Shown here: positions 1 through 13,354 of the stretch, one piece after another
Position numbering within the stretch: position 1 is the first letter of the stretch
Layout of the letters: each line of letters opens with the position of its first letter
Assembly (NCBI GenBank): GCA_010645155.1
Contig: CM021317.1
Span: forward strand, 5,063,101 to 5,127,100
Length of the DNA stretch: 64,000 nucleotides
From: Tigriopus japonicus
Taxonomy: Eukaryota > Arthropoda > Copepoda > Harpacticoida > Harpacticidae
Direction of reading: 5' to 3'
Notes under the pieces: model-generated
Database searches by the model: none
What the model was told of the DNA's origin: nothing
The model's input: the letters and a program-made list of their open reading frames with translations, nothing else
Translations under genes and position numbers: made by a program

Positions 1-219
1 GTTCAATGCACTCCTTGGATGAATCAATTTTAAACTGCATTAACCGGCCCTGAAGTTTACTCAAGATGGTAAAAATGTTTGGCTTCATTCGCATGTGTAT
101 AAAGGTCAATAGCCATCCATGCACAAGGGAAAAAAATACCCCTGAAACCCTATGAGCCCTGAAAATTTGGCACTTTTTTCGTGCTACCCAGATTCATCAG
201 GAATTTACTACTTCCCCTT

Positions 220-238
220 CCGTCCGTCCGTCCGTCCA
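220..238 (+). repeat. GTCC microsatellite
   Basis: About four to five tandem GTCC units. Confidence 0.8.
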
Positions 239-1703
239 TCAATATTTACAACTTCATTGGCGACCTCCAAGGCACCAAACTGACACCTTCTTCATCGGGG
301 TCGTCGTTGTTCTTTGACAACGACCAACCTTGTTTCGATCATTGACTGGTGTGAATCGGGGGTTGGAACTTTGATCAGAACGTTGAGCCAGAAACATTCC
401 CTCTATGAACCGTACATTTGGTTGAATAAGAGACAATTTTCGAGATTTTGGGACCAGATATCAGTATCAATTGTTCAGATTTGTAAGCCCTCATAAAATG
501 TCTTTGCCACAAAATCTGACCTGGGAACGGATATTTTTGATCCCGGGGATTACAGTATTGGAGTACGAGAAGATCGTGGTTATTAGCTTCTGTGTGGATG
601 GAGTCGACACCACCACCTGCGGGCTTAAGACACCCATTCAATCAAAAACCGCGCCAAAAACGCAGAGACAAACCTTCATCAGGAATATCCTTGGACGCTA
701 AGAGTATTGTTAGTAATGGGATAGTATTCAGTACGTTCACAACAGGAGGGATTTCTTATTCTTGACCATGAATTTGAAATCTTCAATCCCATTTGATCAG
801 AGAGGAAAAAGTACTCGAGCTCTTTCCAGCAGACAATGGAAAATTGACTAAGGATACCTTTTTCGTCCACTCACATTTGCAATTTATTGCAATCTTGTGC
901 AAAAACTCAATGCCAGAACGAGTAGAAAGCGAAATTTTAGGACAGGAAACTTAAGTACTGGAATAAACGAAGACGAAAACAACATCAAATATCGTGTGAA
1001 GCCTCCTAAAATATGAATTCAAAACTATGTAGTTGCTAATATCCTTTCGGCTCTGAAGATTTGTTTCCACCTAAAATTTCGCCCTCTGCCAATGAAAGAT
1101 CCATCAAGTCTTGGAGAAAAAAAAAGATCGAGATTTATTGAGAGAGACAGAAAAGGGAGAGAGGGAGAGTAAAGACGACAACGTAATTATCCAAAATTTG
1201 ACGCAATTAATCTTTGCTCACTCTATCTGGCCTCTTCGTGCGACAACGTTCATCCATCTTTCATCAGAAGCAACATCAAAACAAATTGCTAGATCGAGAC
1301 CAATTCCCAAGAAGATTGAACCCACTGAGTGGACTTGGTACTCAATCATTTCAATGCCACCTGGAACGTTCCTACAAGGCGACTTCACTATTGCATTGAC
1401 GAAATGTCCCGGATTCTTCCTTTTTATTATTACCCATTACAGAATGAGGAAGTGCTCCAAATGTGGAAGTCCCCTATTTCGCTCCTTTTAAGGGTGTAAA
1501 AATCTCGTTCCATTTAGTGTACATTCATGGGGCCCATAATTTTGGACGTGCACGTCGATTGGCGTCTCAATTGGTGGATGGACGGACCAATCCTCCACAA
1601 TGGAGCACCTAGTTCTACATGTATATGTAAATACGAGCATGTCGCTCTCTGGATCTTGTCCAAATAATGGACGAACGTATCACACATGTTACCAACAACT
1701 AAC

Positions 1704-1734
1704 TCATCATCATCATCATCATCCTCATCATCAT
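1704..1734 (+). repeat. CAT microsatellite
   Basis: An interrupted run of about ten CAT units. Confidence 0.9.
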
Positions 1735-4700
1735 GGAGTGTGGACACTCTCGAAACATCTTGATTCGTAAACGCACCCAAAACCGAGTTAGTTCTTGATG
1801 AATCACGGGCCAGATTCTGGCCTTGTTTGGAGTTGCTGCCAAGTGCCAAACCAACGAAAAGTCATCCTTGTACTTAAAAAGGGTGTACACCGGGTAGTGT
1901 TGTACAAAATATATACACACCGCAGGGTGACGACTTGGGCAAACAAACATGACGCGAGTGAGCGTGTGTACGGACTTTGAAGGCGGCTCTGAATACAAGG
2001 CAATCAAGTGGAAACAATGACACAAGGAATCGCATTCGGGGGCTTTTGTCTCCCAAAATCAAAGTCAACAATAAACTTCCATTTTAAGCAAACAAAAAGT
2101 CCATCCATCCAGCCATCCATCGCTCCAGCTCACTTTTTCCCCTCTAAACTGTGGCATTAGTTGGGGTTCAGTAGCCCATGTTTTGAGTTCAACCTTTCCA
2201 CGTGCAGCCCACATTGACGGGACGAAAATTGGATTTCTGAATGTTGAGTCAAGTCTTTGAGAGGACATGGGAGTTGGAGAAGTGGTCGTGATCCGCGTAA
2301 GGTTTTGCCACTGTCCCGATCTCTAATAAAAATGTGTGACTCTTGACTTTCAAAGGGAAGAGGTGTCACGTTTCATGACCACCATGTTTTGTTCTGCCAT
2401 TCCAGAGAGCTCAAGAGTTTGTTCAGGTTCACCCACGAGGTTGGAATTAACGAGCATTGTTGGTCCATTAAGGCGAGGTTATGATTACCTCGAACCTTGA
2501 TGCAATTTAATGGCATTTTCGGGATACTCTCGGATCAATTGAGACATTCCGAGATGAAGATTGGTGCCATTGATGTTTTGGTAGTCGGAGCAACAGAATC
2601 GTCATGTCACAATGGTTGCCAATCTTTCACGAAAGGATTGGTTGTTTGCGTGTGGGCTTACAAGAAGGTTGAGCTAGCATGTCTCACATTCCGGATGGTT
2701 GAATGATCAGGAACAAAACTCGATAGAGCTCTCAAGGAAGAGAAGAGTCACTTCAGACTTCCAAGTGCCAAACTTCTGCATACACCACTGCCAAGGCACA
2801 TTAATAGCCGTTTGACATCAACAAAGAGGAAATGACGATTCTCCGCTTCAAATGGAATCTTCTGAAAAGGCGACAAAACTGTGGCAACATCTCGGCATCT
2901 TCGCCATATGGCCTGATTTCAACGGAGATTGGAGATTGGAGATTGAAGTGACATTGAATCCAGCTACAAAGTAAACATGGATGATACTTTTGGCTTTTAT
3001 GGGCGGCGGATAAGTTGGCGGGTAATTGAGTTGAAGAAAATGGTGGAGTGCACCAAACTAACTACCCAACAACCCATGATTCCGACCGACATCTTTTTTG
3101 AAGCGATCATCAACAATCATCTTATGCAAATTCGCCCTCGTCGTTGTCCTAACCTTGAATTTCATGGGGTAAATTAGCCCTCACGTCAGATGCGGAAAGA
3201 ATTGGCAAATTTTCCGGATTTCAAGTGAGTTCCACGAGTAAGTTGTCAATGATAATTGATAGGGTGGGCACCCAATGGAAACTTTTCTCTCATCCAAGAT
3301 AACTTACCTTGATGGAAATCTCCAGGTCCTCCTCTTGCAGATCTGTGATGTACATTTTCAAAATGTAATAGTAAATCTCAGCCGTCTCAAAAGAAAAACT
3401 ATCTTTCTTTAGACGAGAGAAAGAGAGTCTAGTCTGAAAAGCACTTAATTTCAATGCAGCTATAAATCTCACTCACTCCATCTCGACGAGGAACAACACT
3501 TTGTGAGCAACGTTTTTGGGCAACAAACCGTCGTCCACTTCAAGATTTATAGAAGTGCTCTTATGGAGCGTTGGTTGGTTGAGGGCACACAGACACTGAA
3601 CGATAACCAGATTCACACAGAGAGAGAGAGGGAGAGATTAACCTTCCGACTGTCTCAGAACAACTGAAGAACCAACTTTCAGAACTCGATGATCTGTTGC
3701 CTCGTCGATCCCTCGTTCTCCGAAGAGCTCACGCACCGGGAATAAAGCGCTCCATAGTATAAGAAAGAGCGTTTTTTGCCGATAAGACCTTCAGGAGTGT
3801 CGTCCTCTTTGTCAAATTATGCAGGACAGACATTTGAAAATTTAAGGATAAAAACATAACTGTACTTGATGATTCAATGCGAACGGATCGGCAAGCCCCT
3901 GTTCATACTATGCACTCCAATTATAGTGGGACCACATTCAATCCTTAAAAGCCAAAACACGGGCAAGATTACCACGTTTAAGGTGTTAACGCTTTCATTT
4001 ACATTCATCTCTTAGGCTTCAATCATGCCTAAAATTTCACAAGACCATAGAAATGCCGTAATTTTTAACATCCATACTGATATTTGAACCATTTTACACT
4101 ACACTCTCTTCCATAGCGCTTTGGTTGAAGATTGCAGATTGGGTCCAAGAATTTTCCCTGAGACTAGCGAGCGAGCGCTCTTTCGCTCAGATAGAGCGCG
4201 CTGCCCTTGATAAAGAGCCATAAAATTCGTTGCCCGTTGGAAGTTTTTGCCAAGAAAAGGAATGAATCGCACCCTCTGCAAATCAATTTCACATGTTCAT
4301 TGGCAATTCCTAAGAAAAAGACATTTTAGGGACTAAGACTATGAAGGAGAATTGCAATATTAACGCTTAGTTGTTGCCAAGGCATGTAATCTTCACCTGA
4401 TCACTGGCCACACTCGCGATGGTCTCGTTAGTCAGGAATCTTGGGTTATTGCTCTACCTCCCTCCCTCCAAAGTGATGATGAGATACGAACTGAGGCCAA
4501 GCAAGATCTGAAATGCTGGTTCATCGTGCTTACTTTTTGAGCACTGGGGGGCTCTCTGGTGTTGGTGTTGCTTAAGTACTTTGATCTTAGATTCCCAACC
4601 CAAGGAGCCAGAGAGAAATGCATGAAAATGAGGTGCGGTCTCTTTCTTCCCCCGAATCCCCTCTGCAACGGCCAAGTGCCAACTGACCAAAATCATGACT

Positions 4701-7300
4701 CAAAAAGAAGGTAGTACGCACGAAGCAAGGACTCCTAAAATTTGATGAATCGAACAAATCATTCGATTCAGTGCATCTGAAAAAGGAAAAGCGGGGTTGT
4801 TCTTCCTTTTTTTCTGGAGTAAATCTACTCTTTTAAAATGTTTATTGTCGATTATTCATTTCCCCTGCCAAGGATGACATCGATGCCAAAAAAACACAAA
4901 ATACTTGCCAAATTATTTATCTCTTCAACAGTTATTTGATTCTTGATCTACCAACGTTTCTGCTGGCCTAGAAGACACTTAAATAAATGATTGATCAGAC
5001 TTAGTAATATTCAAGAATTTGTCCAACTTGACCTTAAATGGTCTAGGAGGATCAATTCATAGGAGCCCGATAAAAAACAATTCAACCGTCGTGCTAAGCC
5101 CTCCAAATTCTAGATGTCCATGGCACAAAGTGGGTTTGGTAAGCAAGAGTTGCGTGAGATCGAGTGAAGACCAGATTTTTCTCCGATCTTTAAATGGCCT
5201 GAAGTTGATGTCCAGAATTAATCAACAGTTGGGCTATTTCGTCCCAAAGTAGATTTCGGAGGATGTAACTTTCCGAATAATTAAAGCAACACTTTATAAT
5301 CATGAAGTATGTCGTAGTTCATTAAAACCGTTCTTTTTTGAATGATTGGGCTCTAAAGCTGAAGCTCTCAAGTGGAAGACGACGTGAAGTTCAGTCAACA
5401 ACCACTTAGTAAAACCATGGATTCCTGTCAAGTCTCAGTCTGGCATTAGTGTCAACCCCTGATGAAATGATGGTCAAATTGTACCTTGGCCAATGAACCG
5501 AATAAACGAAGAATTTGTGTGAGGTTCTCAATTAAGACTGACTTTAGATAGTCAATCATGAGATGAGCGACTACTTTTGGACCAAATCTCGCCATTTTCG
5601 AGAACGAAACGCCCGAGGCTCCAAAAGCTCTTCTGTACGTTTGTCGAACGAGGAAAAAAGCTTGGTCCGAATCTCAAATGTCTAAATATTGCAACACCAA
5701 ATGATTCTGCAACCAAATTCGAGCAACCATTGAAATTTGATATTCGCCTGAAGAAGACACCAACTTCCATAGCACGTAGTAAAGTGCCACCAAGACAGGC
5801 CAAAATGCCTGTGTGAATGGCATGCAAAATGGCCATTCTTTTTCCGTGTGTTTCTCAGACAAGCGACGAAGCAAAGAAGCAAACCTCCTTCTGTTAGCAT
5901 TGAGTTTCATACATAATACAGATCTCATGCATAGAACTTTTGCGGCGGCGGAAAAAAAGACCTTGGTCCTTTGTCACGTGGGATTCGAGTTGAAATGGAC
6001 CTTTTATTTCCAGGTGACACCTCTTCACATTGGACAATTAATTGCTTGTTATAATGGAAGATTACACTAATCACTACCGGCGGCATTAAAATTGACAAAG
6101 ACAGGCAGACATTGAAGTGATTGAGGGATCTTCTTTTTACGATTTACACACCTGGTCAATTGTGATTTCTAATTTAATCATAGGAAGAGTCTGAGGAGGG
6201 ATACTATTTCAGCGGTTTCCATCCAAAATGGATAAGGGAATGTTTATGTGTGAGATTAAAACAAAAATAGACCAAGATTGAAATGATCAAAGTAAAGTTT
6301 TAATGGCTAACGCCTCTGTTAATATCTATGCTGAAAACACTTGATTGAATGCCTTGGATTGGAATATTGAGTGAAAATACCGTGTGTTTCAAAAGAAATG
6401 GAACAGCTAATTATATCATCTGTAACTCGTGATTGAAACCATAAATGAACCTCACATCTATTTCATATAAATCACAACCCCTTCTCTTGAAGAGTGGGTA
6501 AAAGCAATTTCCCACGAGCTCAATAAAAGGCGACGTCAATATTCCCCGTGAAGTGTCATTTTTGAAAACAGCGTTTGTAACTTCGAATTTTTCTCCCTCC
6601 CGAAATTTGGCTGAAACCAAAATTAAGGTTTTTATTGAGACTTTTAGATTTAAGTTAAGTAGATAATATAGATTGACCCTCTTGGTTATTCCGACATCTT
6701 CGGAAAATTTAATAAGAGCATAAATGACACATGTACCGTGTATCTTATGAATTGTTATGTGTTATGTCTTATGGAGCTTTGTCCATTTTTGTGCGACCTC
6801 GAGTTACTGACATGGTTTGTTGTTCCGTTTCGGATGAATCACCCGGTACATGCTCCTTAAAACAAAATCAAAGGACAGATTAGAACTTTAGGTTTTATCC
6901 AAGTCCGGTAAATCCAAAGCACAAACAAATGGCCAAGTTCATGGTTCGGTCAAGATCGAAGCAACCCAGAGTTCACCACTTTGCCAGTCAATTTGATTTA
7001 GAACACCCTTTGAAAGCAAGTTAGGTGTTTTTTGAATTGAGTATTCTCGCCCAACTTCGGAGCCTATATATCTTGAAATTTGGCCCGGGATTCGACTTAC
7101 AAGCTCATTACTCAATATGCAACTGATGCCAACATTTGGGTCTCAATCTGAGAAATTTTCCTCCGAATCATCCTCGCGATGGTGAAGAACTAGCCAACGA
7201 ATACGGTACTTCCAATGTGAGTAATTTCTTGCTTTTGCCCCCAATGGCCACACATGGACGACGTTTTGAATTTCAATTCATTGTGTTGTAGCCAAGAGCG

Positions 7301-7328
7301 ATCCATCCATCCAACCAACCAACCAACC
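7301..7328 (+). repeat. ATCC/AACC microsatellite
   Basis: Two to three ATCC units followed by several AACC units. Confidence 0.85.
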
Positions 7329-10300
7329 ATCGAGTGGTGGAGCGAGCGAAGAGTGAGTAAAGATCTTCTTCGTTCCCTTTGTCAAAATCGCGAGTGCTTC
7401 AGGCCCCTTTTGAATTTCCCTGAAATCCAATCTTCCCCATTGAAAAAGAGCTCTTTTGGCGGATTTCAAAAGGGGGTTTCAGGGGAAAAAGGCCTCCTCA
7501 CTGAGCAATGCTTGCCGCCGCCGCCATGTTATTCCCCCACATTACCTCCCATAAGAAGAAGATGTTCAGTAACTAATGATCTTGGACTCGAAAGAATATC
7601 AGCCAATTCTCCGCCGGCGATTGCACTTAAGGCCAACGAGAGAGATGACACCAACCTTGGTCATTCCCGTTATTACAAACTGGAAATCAGATCGACCTTA
7701 CGTGTGCACTTGCACAAAAGTGGGTTGGTGGGGTTTGAACTCTGCCACCCGTGAGTTAGTAGTATGTGAGCAGTGCCAGAATGAGTGCGATTGGAATCTC
7801 ATCCAATCTGTTTCTAAACAACTCTCCTCCCCCGTTCTTTTCCCAAATCATAGAGGAGACCGACCAACCAATGAAGGAGGCATATGCAACCAGTTCCATT
7901 GAAATCAGATTCGAAATCAGTCAAAACACCGTTCCTTTTCCACCAGCCACACATCTACCTTCTTTAAGAAAAAACCTTCGAGTGCTAACTTGAAATAATA
8001 AATGGTACAGTGTTCTTTCCCGTCCGATGTTTCAATTAACACTTTGAGAATGGGCTCTACGAGTCTCTCGTTCACCGTTTCTTTCCCGATACTCGCTTTT
8101 TGAATGGATGAATCAATCCCTAGGTAGCCGATGGTCTGGTGAATAATGGCTCACCTGAGGAGTTTTCAATTCGGGGAATGTTTGTTTGGAAGAAGGGATA
8201 TTGAGAAAAATACCGCTCATCCGAATCCCTGAGAACGACGGACGGCTAAATCACGAGGTTGGAATGCATGTGTGAGTTATGGTAAGTCGGATTAGTCGAA
8301 GGACGGATTCAAAGCCGAGAAACAATTCAACAACACAACAACAAGAAAAGAAGCCATGATGATTAGTGAGTACCATACCCTCGAGGACCATTTATCTGCA
8401 TAACTACAGTACATTGGGAACACCAACATATCAACAATGCGAGCACATTACAATCCCGGGGGTCGTCGTCCTCGCCGTTGGAGAAATCAAAGACATTTCC
8501 CTGAAATGCCGATAGATATTCTCCATTTCACCATTGGATTCCTCTATACAATGGCGGTTGAGAAGGCGATGCGAATCGCCCTGATTGACAAGTCCTTTGG
8601 CAACCTTGTGTTGTGTTGCATTCGCTCCAATGATTACCGATCCGAGGATGGATGGCGGCGGCCCACAATAACCCGCTCCAGGCGTCACGAATTCATTTGG
8701 CTATCAAGAAATGGCTTCAACTCGGAATATCCGCTCAATAGTCGGCAAGACAGCCAACCAGCCAACCAACAACAACGGCAACTCGTCTTCAATCTGGAAT
8801 CCACCCATCTCAATGATCTAACGTGGCCGGAGGCCATGACCAAGAAGAAGGGTTTCATCGCGGCTATTGAACTCTTCACTTTTTCGAGGTGCTTCTCTTC
8901 TTCTTTTGAATGCATTCTTTCGAAGCAATCAAGACCGGCTAATGATCCATCCAACGGGAGGACTTCTCAATTATTTGGACTCGATTCCCGATCACTGTGA
9001 TTTTGTCTCGTAACCTTTTACGTGGATCTATCCGGGAAGGCAACAATTTGGGTAACCCATATTTCCCAAACGACTCTTGGTACATCAAAAAATGTGCAGG
9101 AAAAGCACATATTCGTATGAAGTGAAACGTGCGAAGCCCATCCGTGTGAATGAGCCCCGTTATCCGCAACCATTATGTATCACACTCTAAAGGAGATGGA
9201 AAGAGCTCTCTGACGAAGATCATCGATCCCAACCAACACTTGAATGGCTCGACTAATGGTGTTGTTTTCTTCGTAATGAAGGCATTAACATAACGCCTCG
9301 TTGTCTGTCTGCTCTTCTTGAGAAGAGCATGATTCAAGTCCAATCTAATAGTTTTGGCACCAACCTTTTCGTTCGTTATCGGAGCCCAATTCGAGTTCCG
9401 AGACGAGGAAGGAGAAATTCCGAGCGAGATTGAAGCTACAATTTCACCGCGATTAGAACTAAACGCCTCCAATCCATCACTATAATCCATGAATTTATGA
9501 TTAGCTAGACTTTCTAGTGTCTGATGTCTATCAAAGTCCGTTATCATCTGTTGGTGTTCAAAGGAAAGAGGACCCTCGATCGCCAAGAAACATGTGTACA
9601 AATTTGGATTTACATCATCCCTTTTTCCCTCCTTTTGATTCGGACTCTTGCGGAAGAAGGAATGTCGATGTCTGTGCACTATGAATCGAGTACTTGTGTA
9701 CTTACCCACATAGATATGATTGCAGCAATCGCAATCCATGCTGGTTGCGAATGAGGGGACAAACAGACCTCGAAGTACAAAGACTTCCGATCGACTAATC
9801 AATGGGCGAGAAGGATCCTTCTGTCGGATCAAGTCTTTAGGAATTACAACCATCCGCCACACTTGAAATCGTGGGGTTGACAAATTCTTACCTCCCTCTT
9901 TACTAGCACAAATGTGCGTATATTTCTATTACACTGGCCAAAATTGAGAACCATGCCTTGAAGACTAGGTCGTTTATAACTCAGATTGGGATCTTGATAG
10001 TCAATAAATTCTAGAATGGAGTTCGTCCACTTCCTACATAACAGACAATTCACTTTAAGCCTTTCTTTTGTGTTTTGTGTAAAAATGTGCGTTCAATTTT
10101 CCGATTGTCGGATTGGGAAAAAGCCGATTGTTTGGCCAACTTGTGATTGCCCCTATTCTCATCCGACATTGAAATTGTGATATATTAGGAATATTTGCAT
10201 TATTTTCTTTTTTTCTCGTTCTTATTATACCTCACTTCATGTTCTAAGCGTCACTAAATCTTAAAATAAAGCATGTCGAGCTGAATTTCCTTAATTTTCA

Positions 10301-11810
10301 TCAATCGTCAAATTTTTGTTCTCTTCTTACCTAATTTTTTGACGTCTATTTGTCAATTTCAATATTTTTTTGATCACTCTTCATGCTCAGCTTATCCAAA
10401 GCATTTGTCGAAGGGTTGATGCCCAAATGACTGACCTCTTGTCTAGTCTCTATTTTCTTTACGTGGAATAAGATATTAAAGTCGTTGTGAATTTTGCCAG
10501 TGCGGCAAACGAAAGAAACTGTCAAAATAATTGCTGTCTTTTGTTGTCTTTCACACACTCTGGCACGGAACTGAAATGAAATGAGCCAAGAATAGGCGAC
10601 CAAATGAATTCTTTGTCGACCTAACTTCGACAGAGAATGAAAGGATATTTATTTGATCGAAATTCAACCGCAATCTTCTTGCCGATGGGCCCAAATACGG
10701 CCAGATTACGATTGTTCCCCGAATGAGGAAGCTTGTAAATCGATAAACCCCGAATATTTGTAACCTCCTCAGACATTTCCGAATGAACAGAATTCTTACA
10801 GATTGATTCAAATAACTGGGCCGACAAACATATTTCGGCTCAGATTTGAAATCGGAGTAAAGAAACGAAAGAATGAAGAAATAGATTTGTCAATCGTGTA
10901 TGGAACCAACATTCTTGAGGTTTCCATTCCAATATGGCTATCTGATAACAAGCTTGCGGAACATCAATTTTATCTGAAAGTATTAATAAACGTACCCCTA
11001 TCATCTTTAGGGGTAAACATTACCTCTGACTTTTTTGAATTGCTAGAGTAAGTCAGTTACAGTAAACATTATTACGTTTAATTTGTTGCACAAAAGGCAC
11101 CTCACATTGCATTGAAAACACTTTTGATGGAACTACGTGAACTCGGTTTTGGTGGGACATCTATATTCAAAGCCAAACTTTCCCCTTGCAACGCTTGAAT
11201 AATTTTGTCACCAGGATTTTTGATAAGCATCTTGAAATCTTTGTCCTGAATTGTTCTTCTCCAAATATCTTGTCTCCAAAATAAACTGGAAAAGTTCGTG
11301 GTTTTAAACTTTTTTCTACATTCCTTATTTTTTGAAATCTTCTAAAAAGGAACTGTTGTGGAAAAGTAACTTAATGGCAATTGCCAACTTCAGCATTAAT
11401 ACAAACAAATTGGTCATTTGAAATCGTTTGAAGTTGCCCTAAGATGAGTCCTAGAAATTCAAGAAAGGATAAATTATACCGATAGATTAAATAAAAAAAC
11501 AAAGACAATTTTGAATGATACAGTCCAAAATTGAATTTGTTACAGTGGATTATTTGTATTGCAAGAGCTAATTAAATAATAAACTCAAAAGTAAGCCTGC
11601 ATCTTTCGAAAGTACAAAAGATCAAGTTTGAACCTCGAAAGATTTGTTTGTCGATTCTTGTCTTCTATCCTCGGGTAAAAGGAATGTCCTCTTGGTTGTT
11701 CACGCAACCTCCTCCAAAGTTTTATTTTCAGCAGTAAGTATGAATTATGAAGATATTTACAATTGATACGTGCAACATTTGCTCTTGGATTTGATACAAA
11801 AATGAAACTG

Positions 11811-11956
11811 AATTCAAAAACGAAAATGAATTCTTCATAATACTGAACAATATTCGGAACTAGTATTGCCAAGGCTTCAACTTCAGGCGATGCGTCTTTT
11901 CCCGCAAAAACTACTTCAAGAGCAAGATGTTTTACCACAAGAGGATCCAACAACAA
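11811..11956 (-). pseudogene. Possible NEK-like kinase fragment
   Basis: The minus frame reads EVEALAILVPNIVQYYEEF, which resembles the helix C to strand 4 region of NEK-family protein kinases (E-V-x-x-L-x-x-L-x-H-P-N-I-V-x-Y-Y-x-x-F), with the usual His before Pro missing. TATTTTTCAG stands just before the segment. No glycine loop, HRD or DFG motif is seen nearby, so at most this is a fragment. Confidence 0.2.
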
Positions 11957-13035
11957 CCATCTGAAAAATACAGTTGAGACGCAAGGTCACAAATCCATGT
12001 TGAAATTTAACTACAATCAAATGTGATCGGAGTAGAGCAATATGCACCCTTGGTGGCTAATTTAGTTGGACAAGTCATTTTTGAGTTCCCAACAGTTTAG
12101 GCCACATGTGCGGTTGAAAGCACTATTTCTAGTCATTGATTTCTTTAATACTAGATGTTGGACGTTTATACAAGCATAATCTCTTTCGAGGATCCAGGTT
12201 TAAAGGCTCTCTTCGATCAACAATCTCGAAGGAGGCTGTCAGACTCTGATCCCGATTCATTTTTCTTGACTAGTAACAAATTTCACACGGTATTTTAAAG
12301 CAGCCAGAGAAGTCGTTCTTCATTTCCAAATACTTTTGAGATCAGTTTTAAAAATTGAAACTAGTGCTGCATATTCATTTGAAATCTGTTAATTAGATCA
12401 TGGGCCAAAAAACGATGTAATGTCACTTTAAACACACTTGCAATCAGATCTTTGAATATTGTATTTTGCTTGATTATTAAGGTCACTAAGGTCGGCGTTA
12501 TCCTAAGATATTGATGAAATCTATTACACAAACAAATTTTGACACTCTGAAAGGATGCATGAGGAGCTTTACTCCACAAATCAGACTACAAGTTGAATAG
12601 GCTTGGACAATATTTTGGGTAAACACACCCGTTGGTCTATTTTAACATCGAGGCAAATGAGGGAAACATTTAGACGCTAATTCACACCCACAGATGGAGA
12701 ACCAATTTGATACCGGACATGAGAATGCCTATCGAAAAAAATGGATGGTGTGAGATCTGGCTTCACTGGCCAGGCGAGACTCAACCCTCCGACCCAAGCA
12801 CCCAACAATCCAAATAAAAGTGTGTTCATATATGATTTGCAGTATGAATTTGTCGTGATATTACATTTTTTGCCCGTGATCTACTGAAAAAAATTCGAAA
12901 AGTTTTCAACCTACACCATGTTAAAGAATCTCTTGCGAGTTATCCTGAAAAGACTTCAAGCCTTAGAACGCAAAAAGTCCCTTTGAAATTAAGAATTGTC
13001 TTTGCGATCATGAGCCAATGACAACTTACTCGGAT

Positions 13036-13354
13036 TTAAACGTCAAATTCTCGCCTCATGCGTTGAAAATGAAGCTTCTGAAGCTCCTTCATTCTTCGCA
13101 AGTTCTGCTTCTTCTTTTGAAAGCTAGGATAGTGGAACCCTGATTCGGCCACGGAAGCAGTAGCACTTCCCAAGGGTGACGAAGATTCGGGGGTTCGTCT
13201 TTGGCGGAAAAAGTCCTCGAGCTCAGTGATGCCAGCAACGGCTTCATCCATGTCTGGACCAGACACCATAGGGATGGTGTCAGTTTCTTGGCTCTTGGTC
13301 AACTGTTCCATTTTGGCTTGAGCAATCAATCGGTTAAGGAGGTCGATCAGGGTG
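13036..13354 (-). CDS. Secreted proprotein exon 2 (helix, cleavage sites, stop)
   Basis: The acceptor is TTTTTGTTTTCAG. The first base completes the AG-C Ser codon, and then 105 codons run to TAA. The other two frames stop within eight codons. A donor-like GTAAGT occurs 6 bp after the stop. Confidence 0.72.

Larger units (their letters stand above)
1..11810. other. No defensible gene
   Basis: Open frames up to 236 codons occur (for example minus 9173-9883 and plus 8437-9000), but none shows a recognisable domain together with a coherent splice model. Only microsatellites stand out. Confidence 0.5.

Noticed and set aside
7254..7754. Plus-strand frame of 166 codons
   Set aside because: Starts within a microsatellite-rich stretch; its composition follows the repeats.
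8437..9000. Plus-strand frame of 187 codons
   Set aside because: Arg- and Ser-rich with no domain or splice context; also open partly on the other strand.
9173..9883. Minus-strand frame of 236 codons with donor-like GTAAGT inside
   Set aside because: No recognisable domain, no clear acceptor, and an internal strong donor that would cut the frame. It could be a noncoding exon, but nothing decides this.
10802..11051. Plus-strand segment after TTCTTACAG with beta-strand-like pattern
   Set aside because: No ATG, no partner exon upstream and no family. A short minus frame overlaps it. Left uncalled.
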